Positions 54,101 through 64,000 of a stretch of 64,000 bases of DNA are shown here, in pieces. The translations under genes and the position numbers were made by a program. Source of the DNA: Pseudomonadota bacterium (GTDB lineage: Bacteria > Pseudomonadota > Gammaproteobacteria > Burkholderiales > Thiobacillaceae); the NCBI GenBank assembly GCA_021802945.1, contig JAJZRE010000001.1:138334-202333 (forward strand). Direction: 5' to 3'. Position 1 is the first letter of the stretch; each line of letters starts with the position of its first letter. A model generated the notes under the pieces. It was not told where the DNA came from. It saw only the letters and a program-made list of their open reading frames with translations, and searched no databases.

Positions 54101-54293
54101 GCTGCCGCTGGCGCTGACCAGCGGCGCGCCCGGCAACGAGATCGAAGGCCCGATGGCGGCCGTCATCCTGGGCGGACTGATCACTTCCACGCTGCTCAAT
54201 CTGCTGATCCTGCCGACCCTCGCATTGCGCTATGGCCGATTCGAGCGCCGCACTCAACGGGACGCCGCCGAGCCTGCTGCGGTCTCGTCCTAG
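51171..54293 (+). CDS. RND efflux permease (heavy-metal-type family)
   Basis: Proton-driven inner-membrane pump of 1040 aa with the usual twelve helices and two large periplasmic loops. It starts MLTPIVGFAIRFRGVVIALA and has the TM4 motif GGLAIAIGEVVDDAIVDVEN with the proton-relay acids. The Met residues that bind copper in CusA are not evident, so this is not a typical Cus pump; the substrate is unknown. It completes the tripartite system with the two genes before it. The gene ends against an IS remnant and faces the cus operon. Confidence 0.9.
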   Translation: MLTPIVGFAIRFRGVVIALAMLLAGYGLFALGHARLDVFPEFAPPQVQVQTEAPGLSPEQVEVLVTQPLENRLAGLTGIKTLRSRSFQGLSMITLTFTANTDIYRARQVVAEQMGGTAGTLPRGVKAPALLPLASSTSVVLSLGLTSNSRSLMELRTLADWRVKPQLLSVPGVAGLSVFGGEVKQWQIQIDPGKLVRYGLSIQDVVDAAKRATAVRGAGIIENSNQRIVLETTGQPVSAAALGAVVLRNQGGATLRLADVANVTVAPAPAVGAASIEGQPGVMLVVEEQYGANTLAVTRALEQRLAQLQPALAAEGVTLNPDLFRPANFIETAISHLRTALLIGAALVLIVLFLFLFNARAAVISATAIPLSLLTAVIVLNHFGIGLNTMTLGGLAIAIGEVVDDAIVDVENIFRRLRENRLLAAPLNAAQVVLNASLEVRGAVIYATFIVALVFVPVLTLSGVAGSLFGPLALAYIAAIMASLVVALTLTPALAYALLASRAAGAKEPPLGKWLKARYTRLLAGIDRRAGAAILVVALLCGAALAVLPFLQGSFLPTLREGHFIVHMKMAPGTSLAQSLALGQRVSASLSRIPGIRSVAQRAGRATQVSDPAGAFSSEFEVDLTPLSGAGQQRVLNAIRSAVAPFVGASFSVNTFLTERIHETISGYTAPLVVDIYGNDLDVLDRKAGEIAAAIRSVPGAGTVQVQAPTGSPQLIIHLRDSALARLGIAPVDALSAIQTAYAGTQVGEVHEGNRVVDVAVVLTPRLRQSPAQVGDLPLKTPDGRMVRLRDVTDITQTDGRYLILHDDAQRLQTVTADVRGRALPSFAAAVKKRIAAQVTLPRGTYLVYAGDAPEQARAQRDLLLHSALAAAGVALLLYMALGGVRSSILVFANLPFALAGGVVMVLATGGVLSIGSLVGFVTLFGITLRNAIMLISHYRHIVEVEGVAWSKDAAIRGAAERLSPILMTALVTALGLLPLALTSGAPGNEIEGPMAAVILGGLITSTLLNLLILPTLALRYGRFERRTQRDAAEPAAVSS

Positions 54294-54619
54294 TCCTTCC
54301 CGCCCGCCTTGCTACTCAACACCCGCACAAATGATCCTTGCAGATCAGCGTGAACGGCGTCATCAAGGGAATGCCGACCAACCCAAGCAACGGCATGTCG
54401 GGAGGGAGGTCTGGCCTGCCGCCGGGCTGAAACAGCCCGGTTCAAGAAAGCAAACGCGAAACTCGGGATGGCGCGCGACAACCTGAAAAAAGCCGCGGCC
54501 TGCTTCGCGAAAGAATCAGCGTGGCCTGCACCGTATCGAGCGTCCGACACGCGAAACAGGCCTTGCGCGCCAGACGCGGATTGCCGCAGGACACGCCACG
54601 CGGGTGAGGGGCTATAGGC
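54294..54619. other. Convergent intergenic region between the two pump operons
   Basis: About 330 bp between the ends of the RND permease (plus) and cusF (minus). It contains a remnant of an IS3-type OrfA, listed separately, and short open frames of no recognisable family. No strong terminator hairpin with a T-run was seen for either operon. Confidence 0.5.
54399..54520 (+). pseudogene. Remnant of an IS3-family transposase OrfA
   Basis: In the frame starting at 54399 the translation contains ETARFKKANAKLGMARDNLK followed by KAAACFAKES. This matches the C-terminal leucine-zipper and LKKAAAFFAKES end of IS3-family OrfA proteins. The N-terminal half and OrfB are missing, and no terminal inverted repeats were found. 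It marks a past insertion at the junction of the two efflux operons. Confidence 0.7.
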
Positions 54620-54961
54620 TTACCTGAATACCGCCAGCTTCGTAATTGTGCCGCCCATCGCATTGGGCGCGAGTTCAAACGTCACGCGCTGGCCCCTTCT
54701 GACGCCTGAAGCGAGCTGTTTGTCGATCTTGAACGGCATCGTCATCGCGGGCCATTTCAGCGCGGGGATGGCCTGATGTGCGAGCGTGATGCTGCCTTTG
54801 TCCGGGTCAACGGATTTCACGACGCCCACCCCCTGCACGGTCTGTTGCTTGCCATCGCTCTTGCCGGACGGCGCATTCATATTCATGTCGCCCATGTCTG
54901 CGGCAAACGCCGGTGTGCCGGCTATCAGCGAGACCATCATGGAAACAAGCAGTGCTTTCAT
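54620..54961 (-). CDS. cusF: CusF-like periplasmic copper-binding protein
   Basis: Small secreted metallochaperone of 113 aa from the ATG at 54961, which has GGAG seven bases upstream and a signal peptide to about residue 20. The OB-fold CusF domain carries the ligand set LAHQAIPALKWPAMTMPF: His 62, Trp 70, Met 73 and Met 75, with exactly the H-x7-W-x2-M-x-M spacing of E. coli CusF. It delivers Cu(I) or Ag(I) to the CusCBA pump. A Met/Asp-rich N-terminus (DMGDMNMN) precedes the domain. It is the last gene of the cus operon. Confidence 0.92.
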   Translation of the reverse strand: MKALLVSMMVSLIAGTPAFAADMGDMNMNAPSGKSDGKQQTVQGVGVVKSVDPDKGSITLAHQAIPALKWPAMTMPFKIDKQLASGVRRGQRVTFELAPNAMGGTITKLAVFR

Positions 54962-54978
54962 CTTCATTCTCCAGGAAT

Positions 54979-57900
54979 TCATGAGTTGACGGCTGAAGGC
55001 AGTTGCCGGCGGCGCATCAGCCGGTACGCGGCCGGGATCACGAACAGGGACAGGAGCGGCGCGGTGACCATGCCGCCCACCATGGGCGCGGCGATGCGGC
55101 TCATGATTTCGCTGCCGGTGCCGCCGCCCCACAGAATGGGCAGGAGACCGGCAATGATGACCGCCACGGTCATGGCCTTGGGCCGCACGCGCAGCACCGC
55201 GCCCTCGCGGATGGCTTCGAGCAGGGCCGTCCCGGTTTCGTTGCCGTCGACGATTCGCCTGTGCCAGGCCTGCTTCAGGTACAGCAGCATGATCACGCCG
55301 AACTCGGCCGACACGCCGGCCAGCGCAATGAACCCGACGCCGGTGGCAACCGACAGATTGTAGCCGAGCAGGTACAGGAACCACACCCCGCCGGTAAGCG
55401 CGAAGGGCAGCGTCGCCATGATGAGCAGGGCTTCGTCGAAGCGCCTGAAGGTGAGATACAGCAGCACGAAGATGATGAGCAGCGTGGCCGGCACGACCAG
55501 TTCCAGACGCGCATTGGCCCGTTCCATGAATTCGAACTGCCCCGAGTAGGCCAGGCTCATGCCGGGTTCGAGCTTGACCCCGCGCGCCACGGCGGTGCGC
55601 AGGTCCGCCACCACCGAAGCCAGGTCGCGGCCGCGCACGTCCACATACACCCAGCCAGAGGGGCGGGCGTTTTCGCTCTTGAGCATGGGCGGGCCGTCCG
55701 TCACCTCGACCCGCGCCACCATGCCCAGGGTGATCTGGCTGCCCATGGGCGTGACGATGGGCAATTGCGCCAGCCGCTCGACGGTGTCGCGCCATTCGCG
55801 CGGGTAACGCAGGTTGATGGGATAGCGCGCCAGCCCCTCGACCGTCTCGCCGATGTTCTCGCCGCCGACGAGCCCGGACACGACCGCCTGCACGTCGGCG
55901 ATATTGAGCCCGTAGCGGGCGGCCGCGGCGCGATCGATATCGACATCGACATAGCGGCCGCCGGTGAGCCGCTCGGCCAGCGCGGACGACACGCCGGGCA
56001 CCGTCCTGGCGACTTTCTCCACTTGCCGCGCGATGCGGTCGATGTCCGCCAGGTTGCTCCCCGAAATCTTGACGCCGATGGGGCTCTTGATGCCGGTGGC
56101 CAGCATGTCGATGCGGTTGCGGATGGGCGGGACCCAGATGTTGGCGAGCCCCGGCACCTTGACCGCGCGGTCGAGTTCTTCCACCAGCTTTTCCGGCGTC
56201 ATGCCCGGCCGCCACTGGTCGCGCGGCTTGAACTGGATGGTGGTCTCGAACATCTCCAGCGGCGCCGGGTCGGTGGCGGTCTCGGCGCGGCCGGCCTTGC
56301 CGAAGACGCGCGCCACTTCGGGCACGGTCTTGATCAGGCGGTCCGTCTGCTGCAGCAACTCGCTGGCTTTCTGCGCCGACAGCCCCGGCAGCGCCGACGG
56401 CATATAGAGCAGATCGCCTTCGTCCAGTGGCGGCAGGAACTCGCCGCCGAGCCGACTGACCGGCCACGCCGCGGTGAGGAACAGCAGCGCGGCCATAACG
56501 AGCGCCGTCTTCGGCCGCGCCAGCACCGCATCGAGCAACGGCCGGTAGGCGCCGATGAGCCAGCGGTTGAGCGGATTCTTCGCTTCATCCGGGACCTTGC
56601 CGCGTATCCAGTAGCCCATCAGCACGGGAATCAGCGTCACCGACAGGCCGGCCGCCGCGGCCATGGAATAGGTCTTGGTCAACGCGAGCGGGCCGAACAG
56701 CCGGCCCTCCTGCGCTTCCAGCATGAACACCGGCACGAAGGAAATGGTGATGATCAGGAGCGAGAAGAAGAGCGCGGGCCCGACCTCGACGGCGGACTCG
56801 GTCATGACCCGCCAGTGCGCCTCGCCGCGGAGTGCCTGGCCCGGATTCTGGCGCTTCCACGTTTCGACGTGCTTGTGGGCATTCTCGATCATGACGATGG
56901 CCGCATCCACCATCGCGCCGATGGCGATCGCGATGCCGCCCAGCGACATGATGTTCGCGTTCACGCCCTGGTAGCGCATCGCGATGAAGGCCGTCAACAC
57001 GCCCAGCGGCAGGGAGACGATGGCCACCAGCGACGAGCGCACATGCCACAGGAACAGGGCGCACACCAGCGCGACGACGATGAATTCCTCGATGAGTTTA
57101 TGGCTGAGGTTTTCCACCGCGCGGTCGATCAGCTTGCTGCGGTCGTAGGTCGTGACGATTTCCACGCCCCTGGGCAGGCTGGCCTTGAGCTGCTCCAGCT
57201 TGGCGTGCACCGCCGCGAGGGTTGCGCGCGCGTTCTTGCCGCTGCGCAGAATGACCACGCCGCCGACCGTTTCGCCCTGGCCATCCAGCTCCGCGATGCC
57301 GCGCCGCATTTCCGGCCCGAGCTGGATGGTCGCCACGTCGCCGAGCAGTACCGGCACGCCGTTCGCCAGCCTGAGCGGAATGGCCCGGAAGTCGGCGAGC
57401 GATTTGAGGTAGCCGCTGGCGCGTACCATCAGTTCGGCCTCGCCGAGCGTCAGCACCGATCCGCCGCTCTCCTGGTTCGCCTTGCCGATGGCGTCCTTCA
57501 CGTCGGCCTGGGTGATGCCGAATCCCGCCATCTTCACGGGGTCGAGCACGACCTGATACTGCTTGACCATGCCGCCCACCGTGGCCACTTCGGCCACGTT
57601 CGGCAGGGTCTTCAGCTCGAATTTCAGGAACCAGTCCTGCAGGGCGCGCAGCTGCGCCAGATCATGGCGTCCGCTCCTGTCGACGAGCGCATACTCGTAG
57701 ATCCAGCCCACGCCGGTGGCGTCCGGGCCGAGACTCGAGCGGGCCGTGGCGGGCAGCCGCGCCTGGATCTGGTTGAGGTATTCCAGCACGCGCGAACGCG
57801 CCCAATAGAGATCCGTGCCGTCCTCGAACAGCACATAGACGAAGCTGTCGCCGAAAAAGGAGAAGCCGCGCACCGTCCTGGCTCCCGGCACCGAGAGCAT

Positions 57901-58116
57901 GGTGGTGGCCAGCGGGTAGGTGACCTGGTTCTCCACGATCTGCGGCGCCTGGCCGGGATAACTGGTGCGGATGATGACCTGCACGTCCGACAGATCGGGC
58001 AGCGCATCGACGGGCGTCGTCCTGACCGACCAGATGCCCCCGGCGGTGAGGAACAGCGTGGCCAGCAGCACCAGGATGCGGTTGGCGACCGACCAGCGAA
58101 TCAGCCCGGCGATCAT
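54979..58116 (-). CDS. cusA: Cu(I)/Ag(I) RND efflux permease CusA
   Basis: Inner-membrane copper/silver pump of 1045 aa. It begins [20 protein letters not shown] and has the TM4 motif [20 protein letters not shown], which matches CusA including the proton-relay Asp. Periplasmic segments carry [17 protein letters not shown] and [18 protein letters not shown] at the places of the methionine relay that moves Cu(I). The start overlaps the cusB stop by 4 nt. Confidence 0.95.
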   Translation of the reverse strand: MIAGLIRWSVANRILVLLATLFLTAGGIWSVRTTPVDALPDLSDVQVIIRTSYPGQAPQIVENQVTYPLATTMLSVPGARTVRGFSFFGDSFVYVLFEDGTDLYWARSRVLEYLNQIQARLPATARSSLGPDATGVGWIYEYALVDRSGRHDLAQLRALQDWFLKFELKTLPNVAEVATVGGMVKQYQVVLDPVKMAGFGITQADVKDAIGKANQESGGSVLTLGEAELMVRASGYLKSLADFRAIPLRLANGVPVLLGDVATIQLGPEMRRGIAELDGQGETVGGVVILRSGKNARATLAAVHAKLEQLKASLPRGVEIVTTYDRSKLIDRAVENLSHKLIEEFIVVALVCALFLWHVRSSLVAIVSLPLGVLTAFIAMRYQGVNANIMSLGGIAIAIGAMVDAAIVMIENAHKHVETWKRQNPGQALRGEAHWRVMTESAVEVGPALFFSLLIITISFVPVFMLEAQEGRLFGPLALTKTYSMAAAAGLSVTLIPVLMGYWIRGKVPDEAKNPLNRWLIGAYRPLLDAVLARPKTALVMAALLFLTAAWPVSRLGGEFLPPLDEGDLLYMPSALPGLSAQKASELLQQTDRLIKTVPEVARVFGKAGRAETATDPAPLEMFETTIQFKPRDQWRPGMTPEKLVEELDRAVKVPGLANIWVPPIRNRIDMLATGIKSPIGVKISGSNLADIDRIARQVEKVARTVPGVSSALAERLTGGRYVDVDIDRAAAARYGLNIADVQAVVSGLVGGENIGETVEGLARYPINLRYPREWRDTVERLAQLPIVTPMGSQITLGMVARVEVTDGPPMLKSENARPSGWVYVDVRGRDLASVVADLRTAVARGVKLEPGMSLAYSGQFEFMERANARLELVVPATLLIIFVLLYLTFRRFDEALLIMATLPFALTGGVWFLYLLGYNLSVATGVGFIALAGVSAEFGVIMLLYLKQAWHRRIVDGNETGTALLEAIREGAVLRVRPKAMTVAVIIAGLLPILWGGGTGSEIMSRIAAPMVGGMVTAPLLSLFVIPAAYRLMRRRQLPSAVNS

Positions 58117-59612
58117 TGCCCGCCTCCCGCCCGTTCGATGCGTTCGACGACCAGTCCCTCGTCGGTCTGGCGCACGCCGACGCGCACCCTGTCGCCCACC
58201 TTGAATCCCGTGGTCAATGCGGGCGTCCCCAGGGGGAACGTCATGGTCATGCCCGGCATAGACAGCGTCTTGAAGGGGCCGTGCGCGAGGGTGACTTCGC
58301 CCGGGGCGATGCCCTTGATGGTGGCGTCGGCCTCGTGCAGCGGCGGCGATGCGTGGATGGATGGTGCCGGCTCAAGGGGCCGTACCGCGATCCCGCCGAG
58401 ACTGGCTTCGGAGTCGATCAGGAACTGCCCGCTCGCGACCACCTGCTGGCCCTCGTCCAGCCCGGCCGCGATGACCGTCTGGTCGCCGACCTCCTCGCCC
58501 AGCGATACCTCGACCGGCGTGTACCGGCCTTGTGCATCCGCAAGCATGACCAGCGCGCGCCTGCCGGTGCGGATGACCGCCTCGGTGGGGATGGCTAGCG
58601 CCGTGCCCTGGGACTTGCCTTGCAGGGACACCTGCGCGGACATGCCCGGGCGCAACAGTCCATTCCGGTTCGGCAACTCGATCCGTACCCGCAGGGTGCG
58701 GGTGGCGTCCTGAAGGACGGGCACGATGCTGGCGACGCGCCCCTCGATGGGGCTTGCTTCTCCCGCCACGGTCGCGGTCACGCGGTCGCCCGTGCCCACC
58801 CGGTCCGCCAGCGCCTGCGGCACCGCTGCTTCCAGCCAGACGGTCGACAGCCCATTGATGCGCGCCAGCGTCTGACCGGCCGCGAGCGTCATGCCCGCGC
58901 GCACGTCGAGCGACTGGATCACGCCACCCATCGGCGCGGTGACCGTATAGCGCGACTGAACGACACCGGATTTCTCGACCGCGCCGATCATGCGCTCCGG
59001 CATGCCGAGCAGGCGCAGCCGGTCGCGGGCAGCGGCCAGCAGGCCCGCATCGCCGGATCGCCGGATCGCCAGCAGCTCGTATTGCGCCGCCGCCCATTCG
59101 GGGACCAGGAAGGCCACCAGGGGCTGGCCGGCGCGCACCACGTCGCCCGGCGCCAAGGGCCAGACGCGTTCGACAAAACCGGCGCTGCGATTTTGCACCA
59201 CCGCCACATCGCGTTCGTTGTAGCCGATGATTCCGGTCGCCCGGGCCTGCAAGGCAAGCGGAATGCGTTCCACCTTCGCCAGCCGCACGCCGAGGTTCTG
59301 GGCGATGGCCGGGTCGATCTTCACGCCCGCCGCCTCGCCGCTCGCATCGGCATACTTGGGCACCAGCGCCATGTCCATGAAAGGCGACTTGCCCGGCTTG
59401 TCGAAGTGCTGCTGGGGCACCATCGGGTCATACCAGTACAGCACCTTGCCCTCGCCTTGCCTGGGCTGGGAACTGACGGGTTCTGTTTTTGTTGCCGTAG
59501 GCGCCGGCTGCCTGGCCCACCACCAGCCGCCGGCGGCGCCGAGCGCGAGCAGGGTGGAACCGGCTGCGGCGATCAGTACGATTTTCCTGGCTTGGCTCAT
59601 GTCCGTTCTCAT
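58113..59612 (-). CDS. cusB: CusB periplasmic adaptor fused to a C-terminal CusF domain
   Basis: Membrane-fusion subunit of the copper pump, 499 aa, with an N-terminal anchor (about 10-30). A heavy-metal binding segment [20 protein letters not shown] is followed by the barrel-sandwich and helical-hairpin domains typical of CusB. From about residue 425 a CusF-like domain is fused, with [18 protein letters not shown]: His 444, Met 455 and Met 457 are in register with CusF, but Met 452 replaces the copper-capping Trp. The start at 59612 overlaps the cusC stop by 4 nt and has GGGAG upstream. Confidence 0.94.
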   Translation of the reverse strand: MRTDMSQARKIVLIAAAGSTLLALGAAGGWWWARQPAPTATKTEPVSSQPRQGEGKVLYWYDPMVPQQHFDKPGKSPFMDMALVPKYADASGEAAGVKIDPAIAQNLGVRLAKVERIPLALQARATGIIGYNERDVAVVQNRSAGFVERVWPLAPGDVVRAGQPLVAFLVPEWAAAQYELLAIRRSGDAGLLAAARDRLRLLGMPERMIGAVEKSGVVQSRYTVTAPMGGVIQSLDVRAGMTLAAGQTLARINGLSTVWLEAAVPQALADRVGTGDRVTATVAGEASPIEGRVASIVPVLQDATRTLRVRIELPNRNGLLRPGMSAQVSLQGKSQGTALAIPTEAVIRTGRRALVMLADAQGRYTPVEVSLGEEVGDQTVIAAGLDEGQQVVASGQFLIDSEASLGGIAVRPLEPAPSIHASPPLHEADATIKGIAPGEVTLAHGPFKTLSMPGMTMTFPLGTPALTTGFKVGDRVRVGVRQTDEGLVVERIERAGGGQ

Positions 59613-60871
59613 GGTTGTGCTCCCGGGTGATCGCCGTAGGCGTAATGCAGGCGGGCCGCGACTTGCCGGCGCTGCCCGTCCAGTTCGATGGCCTCGAGTT
59701 CCGCATCGATGCGTTCGCGGCGCGCGGCAACCACCTCGGCGAGGCTGCCCTTGCCGCCGCGCCAGGCCGCCATGGCCAGCGCGGCCTTCTCGTCGGCGAG
59801 CGGCAGCAACACTTCACGCTGACGCTTGACGGCATTCGCAAGCCGCCGGTACTCGGCCAGGTCCGATTCCAGCATGGCGGCATGTTCCCGCAGCGTGGCC
59901 TCGCGCTCGGCATCCAGGCCCGCGCGCTCGGCGCGTTTGGCGGCGATTTTCGGATCCTGGCGCGACCCGGGGAATACCGGCAGGTCGAAGCTCGCCTGGA
60001 ACGAAACCATGTCGCCGAACCGCGGGGCGCGCTTCTGGTACGCCAGCTCCAGCGCCCAGTCCGGTTTTTTCTCGGCCTGCGCTTCGCCGATCTCGGCGTC
60101 GAGCCGGCGTTCCTGCGCGTCGAACCCGGTCAGTTCCGGGTGCCGGTGCAGGCTGTGCGCCAGCACGTCGCGCGAGATCGGCCAGTCCGGTGAAGCGCCT
60201 TGCAAGGGCTGTTCGGCCGCGGCACCGATCCACCGCCTGAGGGCAGCCATGGCCTGTTCGCGCCGCGCGCGCAGCGCGTCCGCACGGCCCTCGATCAGGG
60301 CCGCCTCCTGGCGCGGCATGACTGCGTCTGTCGGCGCGCCCTTGCCGCCGGCAAGCATGGCCTTGACCGCCGAATCGAGCAGCCGGTTTTCCGCCCGCAG
60401 GGCGTCCATGCGGGCAAGCGCTTGTTCGACGCTGGCACGCGCGATCCAGGCGATGGCCGCTTCGCGCAGGACAGTCAGGCGCGTAATGCGGGTCTGCGCT
60501 TCGGCGACCGCGACCTGGCTTTGTGCGACCGCGACACGCGCCTTCCGCTTGGCGCCATTGGGAAATTCCTGCATGACGCCGATGCGTTGCATGGTCATCG
60601 ATTCGCTGGACAGGCTGTAACGGTCGGGCCCGCTGACCGGCAGGTTATCCACACCCAGCACAAGTTTCGGGTCGGGCAACTCGCCAGCGGGCAATGAATC
60701 TGATTGCGCTGCAGCGACGGCTGCTTCGCGGGCCTTGATCTGCGGCGCGTTCGCCGCGGCAAGGCGCAGCGCTTCGTCGAACGTCAGGGCGTGGCCAAGC
60801 GTGCTGAAACCGGCAAGCAGCATGGCGGCGACCATACGCTTCCCGGGTTGAAACGGGATGAGGGAAAACAT
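59609..60871 (-). CDS. cusC: Outer membrane efflux protein of the Cus system
   Basis: TolC-type outer-membrane channel of 420 aa from the ATG at 60871, with GAGGT upstream and a signal peptide ending near residue 29 (LGHA). Two outer-membrane efflux repeats are present (TFDEALRLAAANAPQIKARE and LAHSLHRHPELTGFDAQERR). Met-containing DRYSLSSESMTMQRIGVMQE suggests a soft-metal pump. It has no lipobox, unlike E. coli CusC. It is the second gene of the cus operon, 72 bp after the small Cys/Met/His gene. Confidence 0.88.
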   Translation of the reverse strand: MFSLIPFQPGKRMVAAMLLAGFSTLGHALTFDEALRLAAANAPQIKAREAAVAAAQSDSLPAGELPDPKLVLGVDNLPVSGPDRYSLSSESMTMQRIGVMQEFPNGAKRKARVAVAQSQVAVAEAQTRITRLTVLREAAIAWIARASVEQALARMDALRAENRLLDSAVKAMLAGGKGAPTDAVMPRQEAALIEGRADALRARREQAMAALRRWIGAAAEQPLQGASPDWPISRDVLAHSLHRHPELTGFDAQERRLDAEIGEAQAEKKPDWALELAYQKRAPRFGDMVSFQASFDLPVFPGSRQDPKIAAKRAERAGLDAEREATLREHAAMLESDLAEYRRLANAVKRQREVLLPLADEKAALAMAAWRGGKGSLAEVVAARRERIDAELEAIELDGQRRQVAARLHYAYGDHPGAQP

Positions 60872-60943
60872 GAAGACCTCGCTTCGGCTGTACAAGACAA
60901 GGCGCCGCGTCAACGCGGCACCGCCCGTCACGACCGAAGCGGC

Positions 60944-61333
60944 CTAAATGCGGAAAACCTGGTACTGGATACGAAGCGGAGGCGAGGCGTCCGTCAGCCA
61001 CATCGGGCCGTTATGAAGGGCTCGCGAGGAAGGCCCGTCCACGGGATCGAGATGCGACACGGCCCAGAGCCTCATCCATGCAAACGGCAGGAGGTGCGCT
61101 GCCGGAACCCGATCCGACTGTGCGGACGGGTCGCAGTGCGCGTTGCACAAAGGGGAAGGCTTGTTCGCCATTTCGCGCGCGCAGTCCGGCGGCATGTTCG
61201 CTACCTCGGCTGCGTTCGGCGCCGCGGAAGGAAGCATCTGCGGGCAAGCGTACGCCGCGACCGCGAACTGACCCGACATCAGGATCACGGCGCAGAGAAA
61301 AGCGATGGCCCGGCGTATTTTCTCGCGAAACAT
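60944..61333 (-). CDS. Small secreted Cys/His/Met protein heading the cus operon
   Basis: Protein of 129 aa from the ATG at 61333. A hydrophobic N-terminal segment to about residue 29 looks like a signal peptide. The mature part has four cysteines (30, 51, 63 and 67) within CPQM, MPPDC and PLCNAHC, plus scattered His and Met residues, then a C-terminal region rich in Trp, Met and His. I know no named family. Its position as first gene of a copper/silver efflux operon suggests periplasmic metal binding or sensing; this is inference. Confidence 0.7.
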   Translation of the reverse strand: MFREKIRRAIAFLCAVILMSGQFAVAAYACPQMLPSAAPNAAEVANMPPDCAREMANKPSPLCNAHCDPSAQSDRVPAAHLLPFAWMRLWAVSHLDPVDGPSSRALHNGPMWLTDASPPLRIQYQVFRI

Positions 61334-61688
61334 GGCGGCACTATAAACCAGGATGTTTCGTTTGGGTATCCGGCTTCCCGGATCAGATGCGGATGAACAA
61401 CCTGCTGAAACATCGCGGCTAGCGCCCATAGTGGCGTGCGGGCTGTCCTTGACCCAGGGAATCGCCAGGCGGTTGCTGGGGGTGGCCAATGGATCACGAA
61501 ATGGATGCCTCCCCGGGTGACTTTGGCCTTCACGTGCCGCAGACAACCGTCGAAAGACCACAACCATTTGATTTATATATAATTTAGCCTCCACCAGCGT
61601 CGCCGGCCACGTACAGGCCAGGGCTCGGCTATCAACTTTAGTGGCCAAATCATCCCGTCATAATAGCGACCGACAATCATCCATGGGG
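61334..61688. other. Intergenic region between the cus operon and groES
   Basis: About 355 bp between divergent units. On the minus strand TTTATAGT lies 9 bases before the first gene of the cus operon and may be its -10 region, but no clear -35 or copper-responsive operator (CueR or CusR type) was identified. An AT-rich stretch (TTTATATATAATTTAG) at about 61571-61586 is notable against the GC-rich background. No gene is evident. Confidence 0.4.
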
Positions 61689-61717
61689 TTGAAATTGTCA
61701 CAATGCGCCCCTACTAT
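61689..61717 (+). promoter_or_regulatory. groESL promoter
   Basis: TTGAAA (61689-61694) and TACTAT (61712-61717) are 17 nt apart, a good sigma70 promoter. The same TTGAAA is followed after 13 nt by CCCCTACT, close to the sigma32 -10 consensus CCCCATNT, so a heat-shock promoter may overlap. The CIRCE operator begins at the last base of the -10. Confidence 0.75.
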
Positions 61718-61743
61718 TAGCACTCTATGGCGGCGAGTGCTAA
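61717..61743 (+). promoter_or_regulatory. CIRCE operator (HrcA-binding)
   Basis: TTAGCACTC-N9-GAGTGCTAA, a perfect 9-bp inverted repeat with the canonical 9-nt spacer, lies between the groES promoter and the start codon. HrcA repressor binding is expected to switch the operon on during heat shock. The hrcA gene itself is not in the window. Confidence 0.95.
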
Positions 61744-61819
61744 CACCATCTTCGCCGCTTCCTTATTTTCGGGCAGCCACGGCTGCCGGTTATCAACGTT
61801 ACGCAATGGAGACTTTGCA

Positions 61820-62110
61820 ATGAAAATCCGTCCTCTGCACGACCGAGTGATTGTCAAGCGCATGGAAGAAGAGCGCAAGACCGCTTCCGGGATCGTGATC
61901 CCCGACACCGCCGCCGAGAAGCCCGACCAGGGCGAGATCATCGCCGTGGGCGCCGGCAAGAAAGACGACCAGGGCAAGCTGATTCCGCTGGACGTGAAAG
62001 TCGGCGACCGCGTGCTGTTCGGCAAGTACGCCGGCCAGACCGTCAAGGTCGAAGGCGAAGAGCTGCTGGTGATGCGCGAAGAAGACATCATGGGCGTGGT
62101 CGAGCAGTAA
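61820..62110 (+). CDS. groES: Co-chaperonin GroES
   Basis: Ten-kilodalton lid of the GroEL chaperonin, 96 aa. It begins [20 protein letters not shown] and has the mobile loop [16 protein letters not shown], then [10 protein letters not shown] and the end [10 protein letters not shown]. The frame is open upstream, but the ATG at 61820 with GGAG upstream matches the family start. It is controlled by the CIRCE promoter and is co-transcribed with groL 47 bp downstream. Confidence 0.98.
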   Translation: MKIRPLHDRVIVKRMEEERKTASGIVIPDTAAEKPDQGEIIAVGAGKKDDQGKLIPLDVKVGDRVLFGKYAGQTVKVEGEELLVMREEDIMGVVEQ

Positions 62111-62154
62111 GCATCCGCCACACGCAATCCAACCGAATTCAAATCAGGAGTTAA

Positions 62155-63804
<1,650 letters not shown>

Positions 63805-63852
63805 GGAAATCGCACCCTGTTGTTGATGCCTGTTCGGGCATCACGCCGTTTG

Positions 63853-63880
63853 AAAGCCCCGCTTCGGCGGGGCTTTTTTT
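63853..63880 (+). terminator. Rho-independent terminator of groESL
   Basis: AAAGCCCCGC and GCGGGGCTTT form a 10-bp stem around a TTCG tetraloop, followed by a run of T. It lies 48 bp after the groL stop. Confidence 0.95.
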
Positions 63881-64000
63881 CGTGTTGGTCTCCCTGCGCC
63901 TTCGAATCAACCATGCGCTTGTCGGTATTTTTTACATCCAGTCTAACGGCGCAGGGAATCACGTATGATTCGGGCCCGGATTGAAGCGCTATCCATCTGA

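Noticed and set aside
49812..54257. 1481-codon open frame on the minus strand
   Set aside because: It lies antisense to the TolC-like, adaptor and RND permease genes, whose domains are clear. Composition is Gln/Arg/His/Ala-rich with no domain.
55003..58713. 1236-codon open frame on the plus strand
   Set aside because: Antisense shadow of cusA and cusB. No recognisable motif and shadow-like composition.
63964..64000. Short frame MIRARIEALSI at the window end
   Set aside because: Eleven codons without a ribosome binding site. The 120 bp after the groL terminator hold nothing I can support.

Overview
The window is GC-rich and densely coding, and reads as a chromosomal segment of a Gram-negative betaproteobacterium. 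The complete division/cell-wall (dcw) cluster, lipid A (lpxC), heptose, outer-membrane phospholipase and RND genes show a diderm. The gene order and protein style are most like Thiobacillus or related sulfur oxidisers; that genus-level placement is inference from pattern recognition, not from a search.

Layout. 1-4351: start of a cation/proton antiporter, a membrane PAS-GGDEF-EAL protein and an OmpA-like porin. 4651-23627: a full dcw cluster on the minus strand (mraZ, rsmH, ftsL, ftsI, murE, murF, mraY, murD, ftsW, murG, murC, murB, ddl, ftsQ, ftsA, ftsZ, lpxC, small membrane protein). Most of its junctions overlap by 1-4 nt, and it is headed by a sigma70 promoter and four MraZ-box repeats with a perfect 10-bp period. 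23747-24206: RNase P RNA with its promoter and terminator. 24286-32768: housekeeping genes (pyrC, rsmI, yraN, gmhA/diaA-like, dolP-like, rfaE2, ubiD), an EAL-HDOD regulator, a phosphoribosyltransferase and a glycine-zipper protein. 32946-43294: dacB, an HDOD-GAF regulator, a UDP-sugar epimerase/dehydrogenase pair, a trypsin-like protease, pldA, a beta-CASP RNase-like hydrolase and bioA.

43981-61333 is the accessory, metal/envelope-stress part. Two tandem 256-aa membrane paralogues of unknown function and a PepSY protein diverge from an OmpR-type two-component system. That system is followed on the plus strand by an RND tripartite pump. This pump converges on a second, minus-strand cus-type copper/silver pump operon (small Cys/Met/His protein, cusC, cusB fused to a CusF domain, cusA, cusF). 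A fragment of an IS3-type transposase OrfA lies at the convergence point. 61689-63880 is groES-groL with a perfect CIRCE operator and a terminator.

The most interesting unexplained items are: the exact four-fold [FY]W-x9-G-x4-D repeat in both 256-aa membrane paralogues, a pattern that suggests an uncharacterised paired transporter; a decayed duplication of the mraY 3' end with an inverted repeat, wedged between mraY and murD; and an in-frame duplication inside the leader of the trypsin-like protease.
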